A stretch of DNA of 64,000 nt from an uncultured Phocaeicola sp. (GCA_947581855.1 CANPVZ010000008.1:62001-126000); one strand, 5' to 3'; counted from the first letter of the stretch, positions 27,169 through 41,004 are shown. The notes: generated from the sequence alone by a model not told the origin. Translations and numbers: made by a program.

Positions 27169-29484
27169 TTATTCCTTCCATTCGGGATTCACCACCACAT
27201 CTTTCTTACGTTCTGCTGGAGTAACTTTTAACTTCACTACTTTACCATCTTTCAATTCGGCTTCCACAATCGTCTGCCGAGGAGCGTGGAGTTTGAAATT
27301 CACATTCCATTCTTTAGGCCATGCCGGAAATAACAGAATCCGATCGCCACTTGTCTGCATCAACATCTCCTGTAAACCTATCATACCGCTACCACCCCAA
27401 TTGTGGTCGGGCGTCCAGTCGAAACCAGGTCCCCAAAAAGCCGGAAAACGATGCGGTCCATCAGAAAGTTTTTCCTTATTCAAACGGACAGCTTCATCAG
27501 TCAAACCCAAACAGGCAGCCCATATATTATCTTGTTTCCATCCTTTGGAAGAGCGAAACTTCAAGGCATCCGGATCATTATAATAAGTATTCAGCGCAAC
27601 TTCTAACTTTTTCTTGTTCTCATCCGCCACACTATAGATGCGCCAGGGAAATACAGGATAAAGCTGGGGAGTTTCCACATTGTTAATACGCTCCCAAGTC
27701 TTGGCAGGTGCTATCATTTCCCTACCATTTAAGGTGCGAAAAGGAATTTCCGGTATACGCGCCAACATCTGTTTCCATTTCAACGTAACGGTATCTACAT
27801 TTACCGACTGTATATCTCCGCTACATTTAACAGTAGCAGTAGCCTCTTCCTTCATTTCTATATACGTTTTCAGTACAGTCTGCAAGGCGGCAATCGTAGA
27901 AGAAGCGTTATTAGCCATCTTATACGTTTCACATCCTGAACCGGGAAATAAAATCAACTTCCCATCGCCATCAAGTTTCTTAGCGCCACGACGGGAAGCC
28001 AAGTATTGATAGTGTTCATCGAAAAAAGTCAAAGCACTTTCTATCAACGGCACATACCGAGCAATATCTTTTCCAGCATAACGGCGGGTTTCCAATATCA
28101 TCTGGCAAAATTCCAGTACCGTATCCCACTCATATTCCAACCAAGCATTATATTCCACTCCTTTGTCGAACCATTCGGGTCGTTTACTACCATACTCCAC
28201 CATGTTAGGCAAACCAAACAACTCTATTTGTTCGGAAAAACATCCTCCTGCATGGTTCCAATAAAAGCGACTACGAAGTTCTGCATTTTTCAACATCCGA
28301 TTATAAAATTCAAACTGCGAAGGCATCATATCGAAATCTCCGCTCTTAAGCATAGGCCAATAAACCAAACGTTGGTTTTGTGCAGTCATCGTTCCTCCAC
28401 CCCAGTTACGATAATCCGGAGTGAAAGTTTGATTCTCATCCACATAAACAGGATCAAAAGTAAACAACCCCCCGTTGAATTTGGTGGGTTCGGTGCCATA
28501 AGCGTTACAACCAAGCATATAACGGAACAAGGTGTAATTACGGGTTAAAGATGAAGGTTCCCCCTCCGCCGTAATAAAACTCCGCTGCCAGAAAGCATTC
28601 CACCAGTCACGCGATTTCTTCTTGTCTGTCTCTGTCCGGACAGAAGACTCCGTACGAGACAAACCAGCCTTCCACTGTTGTACATCCGGAGTTTGTTCCG
28701 TATGAAGCGCTATCATTATATGATGTTTCTTAGCAGGCTTAGATGAACGGAAATTCCACGAGCGATAGTCCGTTCCGGCATACTCTCCTTGCGAAGTACC
28801 GACATACTCCAGACGATCACCCCACATTCGTCCGCCAAATATCAAATTAGCCAAAGGATTCCACAATTGTTCTTTTACAGCATCCATCCCCTGTACAGAA
28901 ACAGTGCGATCGAACACGGTTTGTTGGGGATTCCGGTGGTAGAACAAAAGAGTTCCATTCTCCACTTGAATAGAATCTTTAGAAGTAACCAATCCTTTTA
29001 CCGACGACCATTTCAGAGAATTCTGACGTCCTTCTCCTTTCCGGAAAGGTCTGTCGGCATATCGCCAATTCTCATAAGACACCTCACAAACAACCGGTCT
29101 TTTATTCTCTGTTTCTACATGAATCACAGGACGATAAACATCGACCCATATATGAATCTTAGTACCGTTTAATTCCACTTCCATATAGCCGTCTTTCAAC
29201 TTTAACGTCTGACGGAAAGGTGTGGCGACAGCTTCATCCAACTTCAAGCGCACACGTCCTTGTTTAAGCAATGTGTTGTGCTCGTCATAAGCTCCGCTCC
29301 GACTCATATAGAAAAGTAAATCTCCTTCCTCTACCCATACGTTCAACCCGATATCTCCACCACCACAAGGCATGGATTCCGAAGCGTTCCGGCTGGGAGC
29401 GGTCCATGTATAATCATCAGGCTGTCCCCATACCATAAGGGTTTCACAAAGACAAAAAAGAAGCAAGACTAACTGTTTATTCAT
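27169..29484 (-). CDS. DUF5703/GH95-like secreted protein
   Basis: The 771-residue product starts at the ATG at 29484 (MNKQLVLLLFCLCETLMVWGQ); the frame continues upstream to a TTG at 29514 that I discount. After the signal peptide, DDYTWTAPSRNASESMPCGGGDIGLNVWVE is characteristic of the DUF5703 N-terminal domain. The C-terminal part, with FGPGFDWTPDHNWGGSG-like (WGPGFDWTPDHNWGGSGMIGLQEML) and LLFPAWPKEWNVNFKLHAPR, resembles the (alpha/alpha)6 barrel and end region of GH95 alpha-L-fucosidases/galactosidases. RG-II contains fucose, methyl-fucose and L-galactose, so an activity on such a residue is plausible, including a role like GH139. No biochemical assignment is possible from sequence alone. 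Confidence 0.7.
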   Translation of the reverse strand: MNKQLVLLLFCLCETLMVWGQPDDYTWTAPSRNASESMPCGGGDIGLNVWVEEGDLLFYMSRSGAYDEHNTLLKQGRVRLKLDEAVATPFRQTLKLKDGYMEVELNGTKIHIWVDVYRPVIHVETENKRPVVCEVSYENWRYADRPFRKGEGRQNSLKWSSVKGLVTSKDSIQVENGTLLFYHRNPQQTVFDRTVSVQGMDAVKEQLWNPLANLIFGGRMWGDRLEYVGTSQGEYAGTDYRSWNFRSSKPAKKHHIMIALHTEQTPDVQQWKAGLSRTESSVRTETDKKKSRDWWNAFWQRSFITAEGEPSSLTRNYTLFRYMLGCNAYGTEPTKFNGGLFTFDPVYVDENQTFTPDYRNWGGGTMTAQNQRLVYWPMLKSGDFDMMPSQFEFYNRMLKNAELRSRFYWNHAGGCFSEQIELFGLPNMVEYGSKRPEWFDKGVEYNAWLEYEWDTVLEFCQMILETRRYAGKDIARYVPLIESALTFFDEHYQYLASRRGAKKLDGDGKLILFPGSGCETYKMANNASSTIAALQTVLKTYIEMKEEATATVKCSGDIQSVNVDTVTLKWKQMLARIPEIPFRTLNGREMIAPAKTWERINNVETPQLYPVFPWRIYSVADENKKKLEVALNTYYNDPDALKFRSSKGWKQDNIWAACLGLTDEAVRLNKEKLSDGPHRFPAFWGPGFDWTPDHNWGGSGMIGLQEMLMQTSGDRILLFPAWPKEWNVNFKLHAPRQTIVEAELKDGKVVKLKVTPAERKKDVVVNPEWKE

Positions 29485-29682
29485 TATAGTTACATTTTTA
29501 TGATTCTTATTCAATTACCGTACAACTTCTAAAAGCATACCTCTTAACAAACTGAAACGCTCCTCTTGCTAAACGAACAAGATTTGAATTACCTATTTAA
29601 TTATTTCATTCTTTCGACTTCAATAGGGCTTTTCAGCAACGTCTGATCAAAGCACTTCAATTCACCCGCAGACACCTAACTT

Positions 29683-31149
29683 TCATTCTTTTATAGGTCT
29701 ATTATCCGGCCAATCATCCGAACGGAAAGAAGATATAGGCAATCCGTCAACACTAAACAAGTCGCCCTCGGAATCATTTTCGAAAGCATAACGAACGGCC
29801 ACCGGATGAGGAACCTTATCACTCTTCACATATACTTTGCTACGTTGAATCCAAGCCTTAGCAGGATAAAAAACTTTATCGGCTCCCGCTACTTTAAATT
29901 GAGAGGATTCGAAGCTATGTCTCCCACAAATCCACATGGGTGCTCTTTCAAAGCTCACAATCACCGTATCATTCTGGATTTCCATAGATTTGTAATAAGG
30001 ACTGTCACCGATAATGCCTTCAATGCCATATGTTTTATTCAAGGCCAGCAATGCCAACCTCTCTCCCGGCGTACGTTTATCGTAGGGATGAATACCTTCC
30101 TTAAAACCTACATCCATCAATACAGCCATTCCAGTATTGGGAACCATGTGTTCTACTTTTGCCTGTGCTTCACGCAAATATGCCGAATTAATAATTTCTT
30201 TTCCTTTTTCAGTGATGATTCCATAATCATACGGAGCTATCTGGCAATAATAGAAAGGAAAATCTCCTTGGTTCCATAACTGTCTCCAGCCTTTTATCAT
30301 CGTCGAGAACATATCGGCATAAGTATGAGCACGATTCCAATTATCCTCTCCCTGATACCAAATAACTCCTCTCATTGTAAGACCGATTAACGGACTTAAC
30401 ATTCCATTGAATAAAACGGTTGGAGTTCGGTTCTTTGATTCTATTTTACCTTGAGCTTGAGGAATTTTTGCCACAGCCTCGGGAAAAGCTTTTAACATAT
30501 CCCCGTTCATCCAAGCCTCACATGCAGATCCGCCCCATGCCGCTACAATCAGCCCGACAGGAACTTGCAAGGTTTCTTCCAACTGACGGCCAAAGAAATA
30601 AGCCGTAGCACTAAATTCGCGAACTGTTGCGGGATTTGCTTCTTGCCATTGTCCTGTAACATCTTTCACCGGTTCTGTAGATGAATTACGCTTTATGGTA
30701 AACAAACGTATATTGGAATTTTTGCTCTTCAATGCAGCCACATTAGCCCCTTCTACTGGCTGGTTTTTAAAACCTTTCATGGGCATTTCCATATTACTTT
30801 GTCCAGCACAGAGCCACAATTCTCCCACCATCACATTCTTTAAAGTAAGCGGATTGCCATCACTGACAACAACTTCATACGGGCCTCCCGCCTCAGGAGT
30901 AGGGATACTTACTTCCCATTTACCAGAAGCATCCGCCTTCGTTGTATAACTCTTATGATTCCAACTCGGAGTTACAGTAACTTGCTTATTAGGTGTAGCA
31001 GTTCCCCATAAATTAGCATTAGTCTGTTGTTGCATCACCATATTATCGGCAAATACAGCCGGCATCTTCACTTCTGCATTTACATTCGAAATGATTGTAC
31101 ACGAAAAAAGCAACGCAATCATTCCACCTAGGTATTTTCTCTTCTTCAT
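29683..31149 (-). CDS. Secreted carbohydrate O-acetylesterase (sialate O-acetylesterase family)
   Basis: The 488-residue product is an SGNH-type esterase. It has a signal peptide (IISNVNA), an N-terminal beta domain and the nucleophile motif GELWLCAGQSNMEMP (Ser118), with a downstream EGIHPYDKRTPGERLAL segment supplying the likely His. Members named sialate O-acetylesterases remove O-acetyl groups from various sugars. RG-II carries acetyl groups on side chain B sugars, so deacetylation ahead of the glycosidases is the likely job. The gene lies 85 bases after the GH106 gene. Confidence 0.88.
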   Translation of the reverse strand: MKKRKYLGGMIALLFSCTIISNVNAEVKMPAVFADNMVMQQQTNANLWGTATPNKQVTVTPSWNHKSYTTKADASGKWEVSIPTPEAGGPYEVVVSDGNPLTLKNVMVGELWLCAGQSNMEMPMKGFKNQPVEGANVAALKSKNSNIRLFTIKRNSSTEPVKDVTGQWQEANPATVREFSATAYFFGRQLEETLQVPVGLIVAAWGGSACEAWMNGDMLKAFPEAVAKIPQAQGKIESKNRTPTVLFNGMLSPLIGLTMRGVIWYQGEDNWNRAHTYADMFSTMIKGWRQLWNQGDFPFYYCQIAPYDYGIITEKGKEIINSAYLREAQAKVEHMVPNTGMAVLMDVGFKEGIHPYDKRTPGERLALLALNKTYGIEGIIGDSPYYKSMEIQNDTVIVSFERAPMWICGRHSFESSQFKVAGADKVFYPAKAWIQRSKVYVKSDKVPHPVAVRYAFENDSEGDLFSVDGLPISSFRSDDWPDNRPIKE

Positions 31150-31234
31150 TATTATTTATGTCATTTGTTCCACTATACAAAACCAATATCCGGTTCCGGT
31201 TTATAATACCCTCTCTGAGCAAATAAAAGTTTTC

Positions 31235-34200
31235 TTACTTATTACTTCGTACTAGTTTAACCGGTCCTAACAGTCCGGCCGGCAGCAAATCCTTACTAGC
31301 CAGACGATATTTGCCGTTTGTCCATATACCGTTATAAGGCGCTTTCCCCTGATCGGCTCCATTCAAAGCGTTGGCCCATGAATTAGTTACTTCAATTTCG
31401 ATTGTGTTATCTCCCTTCCGTAAAGCCTTAGTAATGTCCACCTCATAAGGTGCTGTCCACGCAATGCCACAATCCATACCGTTCACTTTTACCGAAGCTA
31501 CATCACACAATGCGCCCAATTCCAACCATACTTTTTCGCCTTCCCTCTTAGACTGCGTATAAGGGAATGTTCCCGTATAGAACGCGGTGCCGGAATAATA
31601 ACGAATCTGTTCGTCGTCCTCTTTACTCCAGTCGAACAGTTCATTCCGTTTCAGTTCTTTTTTAACCGACTCAAAACGAACAGTCCATTCTTTCACCTGC
31701 AAATTCTCTTTTTTATTCCATACAAAAGTACCTCTTTCCACTTCTTTCGTAGGCTGGCGAAACACAATGAAAGTTGATTCACCTGCATTCAGTTTCATCG
31801 TTACTTCCGTTCTATTTCCATTTGCTTTCCAAGCAAAATTATCGGAAATCTCGCCCGTCATAGGGTTCCACCACTCTGGTAACATTCCTTTCATTCTGAA
31901 AGAAGCTACAAATTCACGAGGAGTATCTTGCTGATTAGAGATGAAATAAACATCCGTATTTTCCTGTTCATTCCGACGGTGTGTCCATGCAACATTTTCT
32001 GGCACTACCACATCTCGTTCCAGACCATAAGCGGAAAAATCTTCATCGGTATAAGGCAGTTGCGGTACTACTATGCCTGCCTGACGCAGAGCTTCGACTT
32101 TAGCCTTCACCTCATCACTCATTACATTATTCGGATTCATAGGACGCTCCAAAGGCATAACCAACACCTTATACGAAGCTCCGCCCGGTAATACCATACG
32201 TCCGTCTTTTACTGTGGCAAGACGTAACAAAGCGTCTTTATTAAACGAATCATAAGCATATCCACGTAGCGGATTCACCCAATCCTCAGGATCCGCCATA
32301 TTGGCCGAATGTGTCACACCTACCGGCATAACCCTCAACGGTTGTCCCACATTAGCCAAACGAACTTTCTCGCTTCGCACCCTATTCTCTCCGTAGATAC
32401 CTGGCAATGAAGAAACCAATCTATCCGGCAGTATCGCACGGCGAGGCATTTCTTCACCCGTAAACACAGCAATGTCCGTAACAGGCACACCGTATTGCAA
32501 GAGTGCCTGACAACGAGTAATATAATCAACCAAAGCTTTTCCACCATTCTTCCACCAAGTATTATCACGTTGGAAGAACAAGCCGATTCCGTCAAGCGTC
32601 ATGCCGGGCTTTTTATCCATATAAGGATTATGCACGTACACATGGAAGAAAAGCTTATTAATGCCTAACGCATAATTTCTGTCCAATAAGGTTTTCAACA
32701 TAGCCGGAGTTTCGTCCCAAGTGCCTCTTACTTCTGTAAAACCTTCCGCTTGAATAATATTCTTACCATAAATATGCGCTCCGCTAATCGCATCCAGCAT
32801 ATCATTCAACTTATCGTGAGTAGGGCTTCTCAACCAAAATTCGCCCATCGGCAGATCCACCATCTGATAATGAAGCAAACCGTCACTTACCATCGTAGGC
32901 GCTACACATTCTGCCGAGAACCGGCATCCGTATTCTTTAGCACTTTCCGCCAACACTTGGTAGAAAACATCTTTTACCAACTCGGCTATCGTTGTCCTAA
33001 CATCACGCAATATTCGTTCCGATGTCTGGGCACTATCCAACGGAATACCTGCCAATAGAGGCAGATAGGGCATTAAATCATAGCCTCTTCTCTTCTTAAA
33101 TTCCTCGGCAAAGTTATCGCTCCAGTTTTGACTTCCACATTCCCAACTATCGACATGCATATATTTCAATACCCGATGAGCTAAATCCGGTCCTACCTCA
33201 GTAAATACCTTTCCAAACCAATTATCAAATTGCTTACGCACCATCGGAGCACTGAATTTATTACACTCCAAACCTTTACCGCCACCTCCGGTAGCATTCG
33301 TATGTCCGGTAGCAGTATGTCCCATGCGAAGAATGCGCCATTGTCCTTTAGGCAACGTTGCCGTCAACTGACCATCACGCATCGAAGTGGTAAGATTCAA
33401 TACGTCTTCTTTCTTTATGCAATCAGCTACCGGCACTTCTTCAACAGGAGTATCTTTTGCTACACGCCACACTAACCCGGCTTTACCTTCCCACTGATTC
33501 AAGCGAGGTTGGGAATGCAAAACAAGCTGTTTAATTTTCAGATTCGGCTTCCATTTAGCAGCATCCATATCTTCACTGCCCGGTTCGCTTCCTACCGGTG
33601 TCCAATAAAAACGGAAATAGCGCGCGGTAGTAGCAGGAATAGAATGTGTTGAATTCTCATCGGTATTCTGCCATCCCTGACGTGCCGGAGTTAGTTGTTT
33701 CACTGTATAGAATATCACACCGTCATTGCTAGCCATTACTTTCAAACGATGTGCCTGATAATTGTTACCATTCAACACAATTTCAACATTTCGGCAAGTA
33801 ACAGGAGTTTCGTATTCATATTGAATCCAACAGGGTACGGAAGAACGAATCACACCCGATTCATCTATCGAAACTGATTTCTTTGCATCCGCTTCTTCTT
33901 TTATATTACCACAGGTGATTTTCGGCACTTGCGTAATTTCCTCTCCTCTCAAAGGCAATGCTAACAAAGCAATATCTTCATAATAGCCTTCAAAACTTTC
34001 GGGTACAGGTAATCTCAAGTTCTGTATTTTTCCTCCTTGAACAATCGTATCGCAAAAAACAACTTTCTGCATCGACTCCTCTGGGGTAATCCAAGGACCA
34101 CCGGCTAAAGCAAACCCATCGCAAATATGCATGCCCAATTTCAAACCCAAACGGTCGGCCTCCTGCATGCTGTAACGAACCATTTTCCACCATTCCGGTG

Positions 34201-34639
34201 ACAATTGTTCCGCTTTTCCCTGATACTGTTTCCCTTGCTCTACGGATTTGATTGGCATCAAATAGGCTCCTCCCAAACCAATTTGCTTCATTGCTTCCAA
34301 ATCGGCTTTAATACCTTCCCGGCTTACGGCGCCGTACATCCAATACCAAAAAGTCCACGGTTTAGCCTCATCCGAAGGTTTGTCGAAAAGCTGCTGCAAA
34401 GATTTCCCACCCTGAGCTTGCGAATTGTCTGCAGAAAATAAAAAGGTACTTTGTTCTTTTTCCAACAAACCAACCTGCGGACAAAACGAACTTCCTGCTG
34501 AAAGCAAAAACGAAGCCTCTTCCGCTTCTAACGGTGAGTCTACGAAAGGCTGTTGCGTTTTCTGCGCCGGAGCTTGCAGTGAAAACACTGCAAGCCAGGT
34601 CCATGCAAATACCGCTTTAACTAATATATTATAATTCAT
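31235..34639 (-). CDS. GH106 alpha-L-rhamnosidase
   Basis: The 1134-residue secreted enzyme should remove alpha-L-rhamnose with inversion. The family signature region is clear: PWTFWYWMYGAVSREGIKAD (about residues 94-113), GLGGAYLMPIKSVEQ, KLGMHICDGFALAGGPWITP and KYMHVDSWECGSQNWSDNF. The C-terminus has a GH2-like sugar-binding domain with VNGMDCGIAWTAPYEVDI and SWANALNGADQGKAPYNGIW. Between the signal peptide (SLQAPAQ) and the catalytic region is an unusual segment of about 60 residues holding two similar blocks (ASFLLSAGSSF and STFLFSADNSQ). It starts only 8 bases after the stop of the upstream GH2 gene, so the two are co-transcribed. It resembles the GH106 enzyme of the known RG-II locus. 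Confidence 0.93.
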   Translation of the reverse strand: MNYNILVKAVFAWTWLAVFSLQAPAQKTQQPFVDSPLEAEEASFLLSAGSSFCPQVGLLEKEQSTFLFSADNSQAQGGKSLQQLFDKPSDEAKPWTFWYWMYGAVSREGIKADLEAMKQIGLGGAYLMPIKSVEQGKQYQGKAEQLSPEWWKMVRYSMQEADRLGLKLGMHICDGFALAGGPWITPEESMQKVVFCDTIVQGGKIQNLRLPVPESFEGYYEDIALLALPLRGEEITQVPKITCGNIKEEADAKKSVSIDESGVIRSSVPCWIQYEYETPVTCRNVEIVLNGNNYQAHRLKVMASNDGVIFYTVKQLTPARQGWQNTDENSTHSIPATTARYFRFYWTPVGSEPGSEDMDAAKWKPNLKIKQLVLHSQPRLNQWEGKAGLVWRVAKDTPVEEVPVADCIKKEDVLNLTTSMRDGQLTATLPKGQWRILRMGHTATGHTNATGGGGKGLECNKFSAPMVRKQFDNWFGKVFTEVGPDLAHRVLKYMHVDSWECGSQNWSDNFAEEFKKRRGYDLMPYLPLLAGIPLDSAQTSERILRDVRTTIAELVKDVFYQVLAESAKEYGCRFSAECVAPTMVSDGLLHYQMVDLPMGEFWLRSPTHDKLNDMLDAISGAHIYGKNIIQAEGFTEVRGTWDETPAMLKTLLDRNYALGINKLFFHVYVHNPYMDKKPGMTLDGIGLFFQRDNTWWKNGGKALVDYITRCQALLQYGVPVTDIAVFTGEEMPRRAILPDRLVSSLPGIYGENRVRSEKVRLANVGQPLRVMPVGVTHSANMADPEDWVNPLRGYAYDSFNKDALLRLATVKDGRMVLPGGASYKVLVMPLERPMNPNNVMSDEVKAKVEALRQAGIVVPQLPYTDEDFSAYGLERDVVVPENVAWTHRRNEQENTDVYFISNQQDTPREFVASFRMKGMLPEWWNPMTGEISDNFAWKANGNRTEVTMKLNAGESTFIVFRQPTKEVERGTFVWNKKENLQVKEWTVRFESVKKELKRNELFDWSKEDDEQIRYYSGTAFYTGTFPYTQSKREGEKVWLELGALCDVASVKVNGMDCGIAWTAPYEVDITKALRKGDNTIEIEVTNSWANALNGADQGKAPYNGIWTNGKYRLASKDLLPAGLLGPVKLVRSNK

Positions 34640-34647
34640 TCGTCTTC

Positions 34648-37491
34648 TTATTCAAATCGTAAAACAATGCGGCCGGTTTGAGGTCCATCTACCCATTTAG
34701 CCTGCGAAGAAGGACCAATCAAATCGGTAGTATTCACTTTATTACGTACCGGAGGAATGACTTTCATTACGGAAATACCTGTTTTCGGCAACGTGTAAAG
34801 AATATGGTCGCGTCCGTCACGAGGCTCATATAAGCCAATATAGCTTTCGGGTGTTTCATTCTGAATGCAAATAGTACCATCCTGTGTTTTCAGGTTCATC
34901 CATGAAACATTAGCAAAATAACCTTTAAATTCAGGATAAGTGAAACTCTCCGCCGGAATCGGGTCGTTGTAATCATTCTCCCATACTCCATACTGCGGAC
35001 CGTGCAAACGATTCTGCCATACACGGTACGGACCATCACCAACCCACCGTTTACTTATTACTTTATCTTCTGGATAATCGAATTTTACTCCCATCAAATC
35101 AACTACACCACTAAAGTTGTAGGTAAAATCCAAAGCAGCCGAGCCATCCGGAGCAATTGTCCATTGAGCCTTGTCGAAACAGCCGAGTTTGTAATTGGCT
35201 GTTACCACAATAGAATTATCTTTCTCCTTTACATCTAATCCGACAAACTTGCCTACATCTTCAAATTCTTCATATTGTGTTTTCTTCTTTTCGGCATCTT
35301 TATCATCATGGTTATAGAACTGATCCATAGAACGATCGGCACGACGTGCACAGATAAAACGAGGACCGTCTTTCAAATCAATATTCTTACCATTTAAAGC
35401 AACACCTTTCAACTGACCGTCCTTTTTACAGAATGTATAGGTGCGCCCGTTTGCCGTCACAGTCAGTTTTTGCTCATCCTGACGATAAGTCGGCTTGCCT
35501 CCCTGATAACTCTGAGGAATACCCTTTTGCTGATAAGTCAACGGATAACTCCATGTAAACAACTCGTCACCATAAGTATCAATCACGGTTACCTGCAATG
35601 CATCCGCTCCGTCTTTTGCAAACGGAATCTTCACGGTTCCGGCGCTATGAGGAGCCACATCAGTCCCTTTCACTTCACCCTGAGCCAACACCTTCACACC
35701 ACCATTTTCATTGTATGCAGGGAATTGAACGCGTTTCCATACGAAACGGCAAGTATTCAGGTTAAGGAAGTCATAACGATTTTCTATCTGAAGCACTCCA
35801 TCGAAATCCTTGTTTATATTCTTGTTCATAATTTGTACGGGGCACCAAACTTCCTTGATGGTCCAGTAACTCCCTTCTTTCTCATGGTGAGGACCTACGA
35901 TACCATCGGCTCCATAATTACCGCAGTTGTCAATAAAGCCATTCATGTCCACCCGTTTTACTCCTTCATCGGCCAATACCCATAAGAAACCGCCGGCACA
36001 ACGAGGATGTTTACGCATCATCTCCCAATAATCGTATAAACCGGCTCCATGTCCCCCATCATAAAGCCCATGCAGAAATTCGGTAGGCATAAAGATTTCC
36101 GGTTTGCGCATATAGTTCTGACTTTCGCCATACGAACGGTAGTGCATGGTTTCGAATCCGCCGAAGTTACCTTGCGGATGCAATACGGGACGCTTTTGCG
36201 GGTCATATTTATGGAACTCATCGTTTAACTCATCATTCCAACCTTTTTCATTACCATTACTCCACCAAATGATACATGGATGATTTACATCCCGTTCCAC
36301 CATTTCTTTTACTAACTTCTGTCCAACCACAGTTTCATGTTTGCCATGCCAGCCCGACAATTCATCCATTAAATAGAGTCCGAGCGAATCGCATGCTTCG
36401 TAGAATTCGGGATCTGCCGGATAGTGTGATAAACGCACGGCATTCATATTCATGCTTTTTATCAATAACACGTCCTCAATATTCTTTGCCTTACTCAAAG
36501 TACGACCACTTTCGGGACGGAAACTGTGGCGGTTGACACCACGGATATTTACGCGCACTCCGTTAATATAAAGTCCGTCACTTTCTCTCACTTCAATAGT
36601 ACGGAAACCAAACTTCTGATTTTCCTGATGGAGCACTCTTCCCGAAGCATCCGTCAACGTAAATTGAGCGTTGTACAAATTAGGTGTTTCAGCTGTCCAC
36701 AACGCCGGATTATTCACTTTCAGACGTGCAACACACTGGTCACTGCCTGTGCGGACAGGAGTAGTGCCTTCAGCCACTTTCTTTCCCTTTTTATCGAACA
36801 AAACGGTTTTTACCGAAGCTCCTTCCACAGCCATATTCAGATAGCAATTCGCATTAAAAGTTCCATCAGCTTGGGCATCGATAGCCAAATGATGAATGTT
36901 TTGTGCCGGACGAGCCAACATAAATACCGGACGGAAGATACCTCCGAAATTCCAATAATCGGCACGACGCTCTGACAGGTTTACACCTGCATTTTCACTC
37001 TCCTTGCTAACTGTCACTTCTAATACATTCTTCTTTTTCGGCCCGAAAAAGACACGGTCACTCACATCATAAGTAAAGCGATAAAACGCTCCCTGGTGCA
37101 TCGAACCGGCTTTACGACCATTAATCTTTACCTGTGTATCCGTCATAGATGCTTCAAACACCAGCTCTATCTGTTTGCCATTCCACGATTCAGGAAGTTC
37201 AAACTCATATTTATACATTCCTTTCTCACTGGCAACACCTTCCGGAAAAGCTTTTCCATAGAATTTCATTCCATACTGATAGGTTCCGAATCCCTGTAGT
37301 TCCCAGCAGGAAGGAACACCAATCTTAGTCCATTTACCGGAATTATTGCCTTCGGTACACATGAAATCCCATTGTACCATGTCATCACATCCTGTACCCG
37401 AAAGATACTGTTTTTCCGTTTGTACGGACTGTTGGGCAAAAAGAGCGGTTGCCCACAACAACGAAAAGAGAAGAGTCACTGTTTTTTTCAT
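34648..37491 (-). CDS. Glycoside hydrolase family 2 protein, probable beta-galactosidase type
   Basis: The 947-residue secreted product begins with a signal peptide (LLWATALFAQQ), then a GH2 jelly-roll domain, Ig-like domain, and TIM barrel with acid/base Glu415 in WWSNGNEKGWND and probable nucleophile Glu471 in FMPTEFLHG. The C-terminal part has a DUF4981/beta-galactosidase-small-chain-like sandwich with YNHDDKDAEKKKTQYEEFED. It lies 27 bases downstream of another GH2 gene and 8 bases upstream of the GH106 gene, a compact arrangement similar to GH2-GH2-GH106 in the RG-II locus I recall from B. thetaiotaomicron. The exact sugar released is not determined by the sequence. Confidence 0.9.
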   Translation of the reverse strand: MKKTVTLLFSLLWATALFAQQSVQTEKQYLSGTGCDDMVQWDFMCTEGNNSGKWTKIGVPSCWELQGFGTYQYGMKFYGKAFPEGVASEKGMYKYEFELPESWNGKQIELVFEASMTDTQVKINGRKAGSMHQGAFYRFTYDVSDRVFFGPKKKNVLEVTVSKESENAGVNLSERRADYWNFGGIFRPVFMLARPAQNIHHLAIDAQADGTFNANCYLNMAVEGASVKTVLFDKKGKKVAEGTTPVRTGSDQCVARLKVNNPALWTAETPNLYNAQFTLTDASGRVLHQENQKFGFRTIEVRESDGLYINGVRVNIRGVNRHSFRPESGRTLSKAKNIEDVLLIKSMNMNAVRLSHYPADPEFYEACDSLGLYLMDELSGWHGKHETVVGQKLVKEMVERDVNHPCIIWWSNGNEKGWNDELNDEFHKYDPQKRPVLHPQGNFGGFETMHYRSYGESQNYMRKPEIFMPTEFLHGLYDGGHGAGLYDYWEMMRKHPRCAGGFLWVLADEGVKRVDMNGFIDNCGNYGADGIVGPHHEKEGSYWTIKEVWCPVQIMNKNINKDFDGVLQIENRYDFLNLNTCRFVWKRVQFPAYNENGGVKVLAQGEVKGTDVAPHSAGTVKIPFAKDGADALQVTVIDTYGDELFTWSYPLTYQQKGIPQSYQGGKPTYRQDEQKLTVTANGRTYTFCKKDGQLKGVALNGKNIDLKDGPRFICARRADRSMDQFYNHDDKDAEKKKTQYEEFEDVGKFVGLDVKEKDNSIVVTANYKLGCFDKAQWTIAPDGSAALDFTYNFSGVVDLMGVKFDYPEDKVISKRWVGDGPYRVWQNRLHGPQYGVWENDYNDPIPAESFTYPEFKGYFANVSWMNLKTQDGTICIQNETPESYIGLYEPRDGRDHILYTLPKTGISVMKVIPPVRNKVNTTDLIGPSSQAKWVDGPQTGRIVLRFE

Positions 37492-37518
37492 ATAATCGAT
37501 TCTAATTTATTTTTTCTT

Positions 37519-40797
<3,279 letters not shown>

Positions 40798-40880
40798 TTA
40801 TTATTAGCCGTTTTACAACGGTGTGTTAAAACTTATATTATCAATCTTATAGCATCAATCTAAACTGAGGCCGTATATCC

Positions 40881-40950
40881 TCGTGACGTAGACAGCTCTA
40901 CATCGCGACAGAGAGCTATCTACGTCACGACGTTGAGCTGTCAAGCTCAG
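40881..40950. repeat. 22-bp repeat element in inverted arrangement, large hairpin (locus 2 of 3)
   Basis: Here one repeat unit is inverted against the next. TCGTGACGTAGAcAGCTCT (40881-40899) is complementary, with one mismatch, to AGAGCTaTCTACGTCACGA (40912-40930), leaving a 12-base loop. A further partial unit follows to about 40950. The sequence matches the arrays at 16605-16748 and 60091-60178. It lies between a terminator and the start of the LacZ-type gene. Confidence 0.75.
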
Positions 40951-41004
40951 AACTTAGAGCGGTGCAGCTTTTCAAGTCCCGACCCTCATTATTACCACAA
41001 AATT

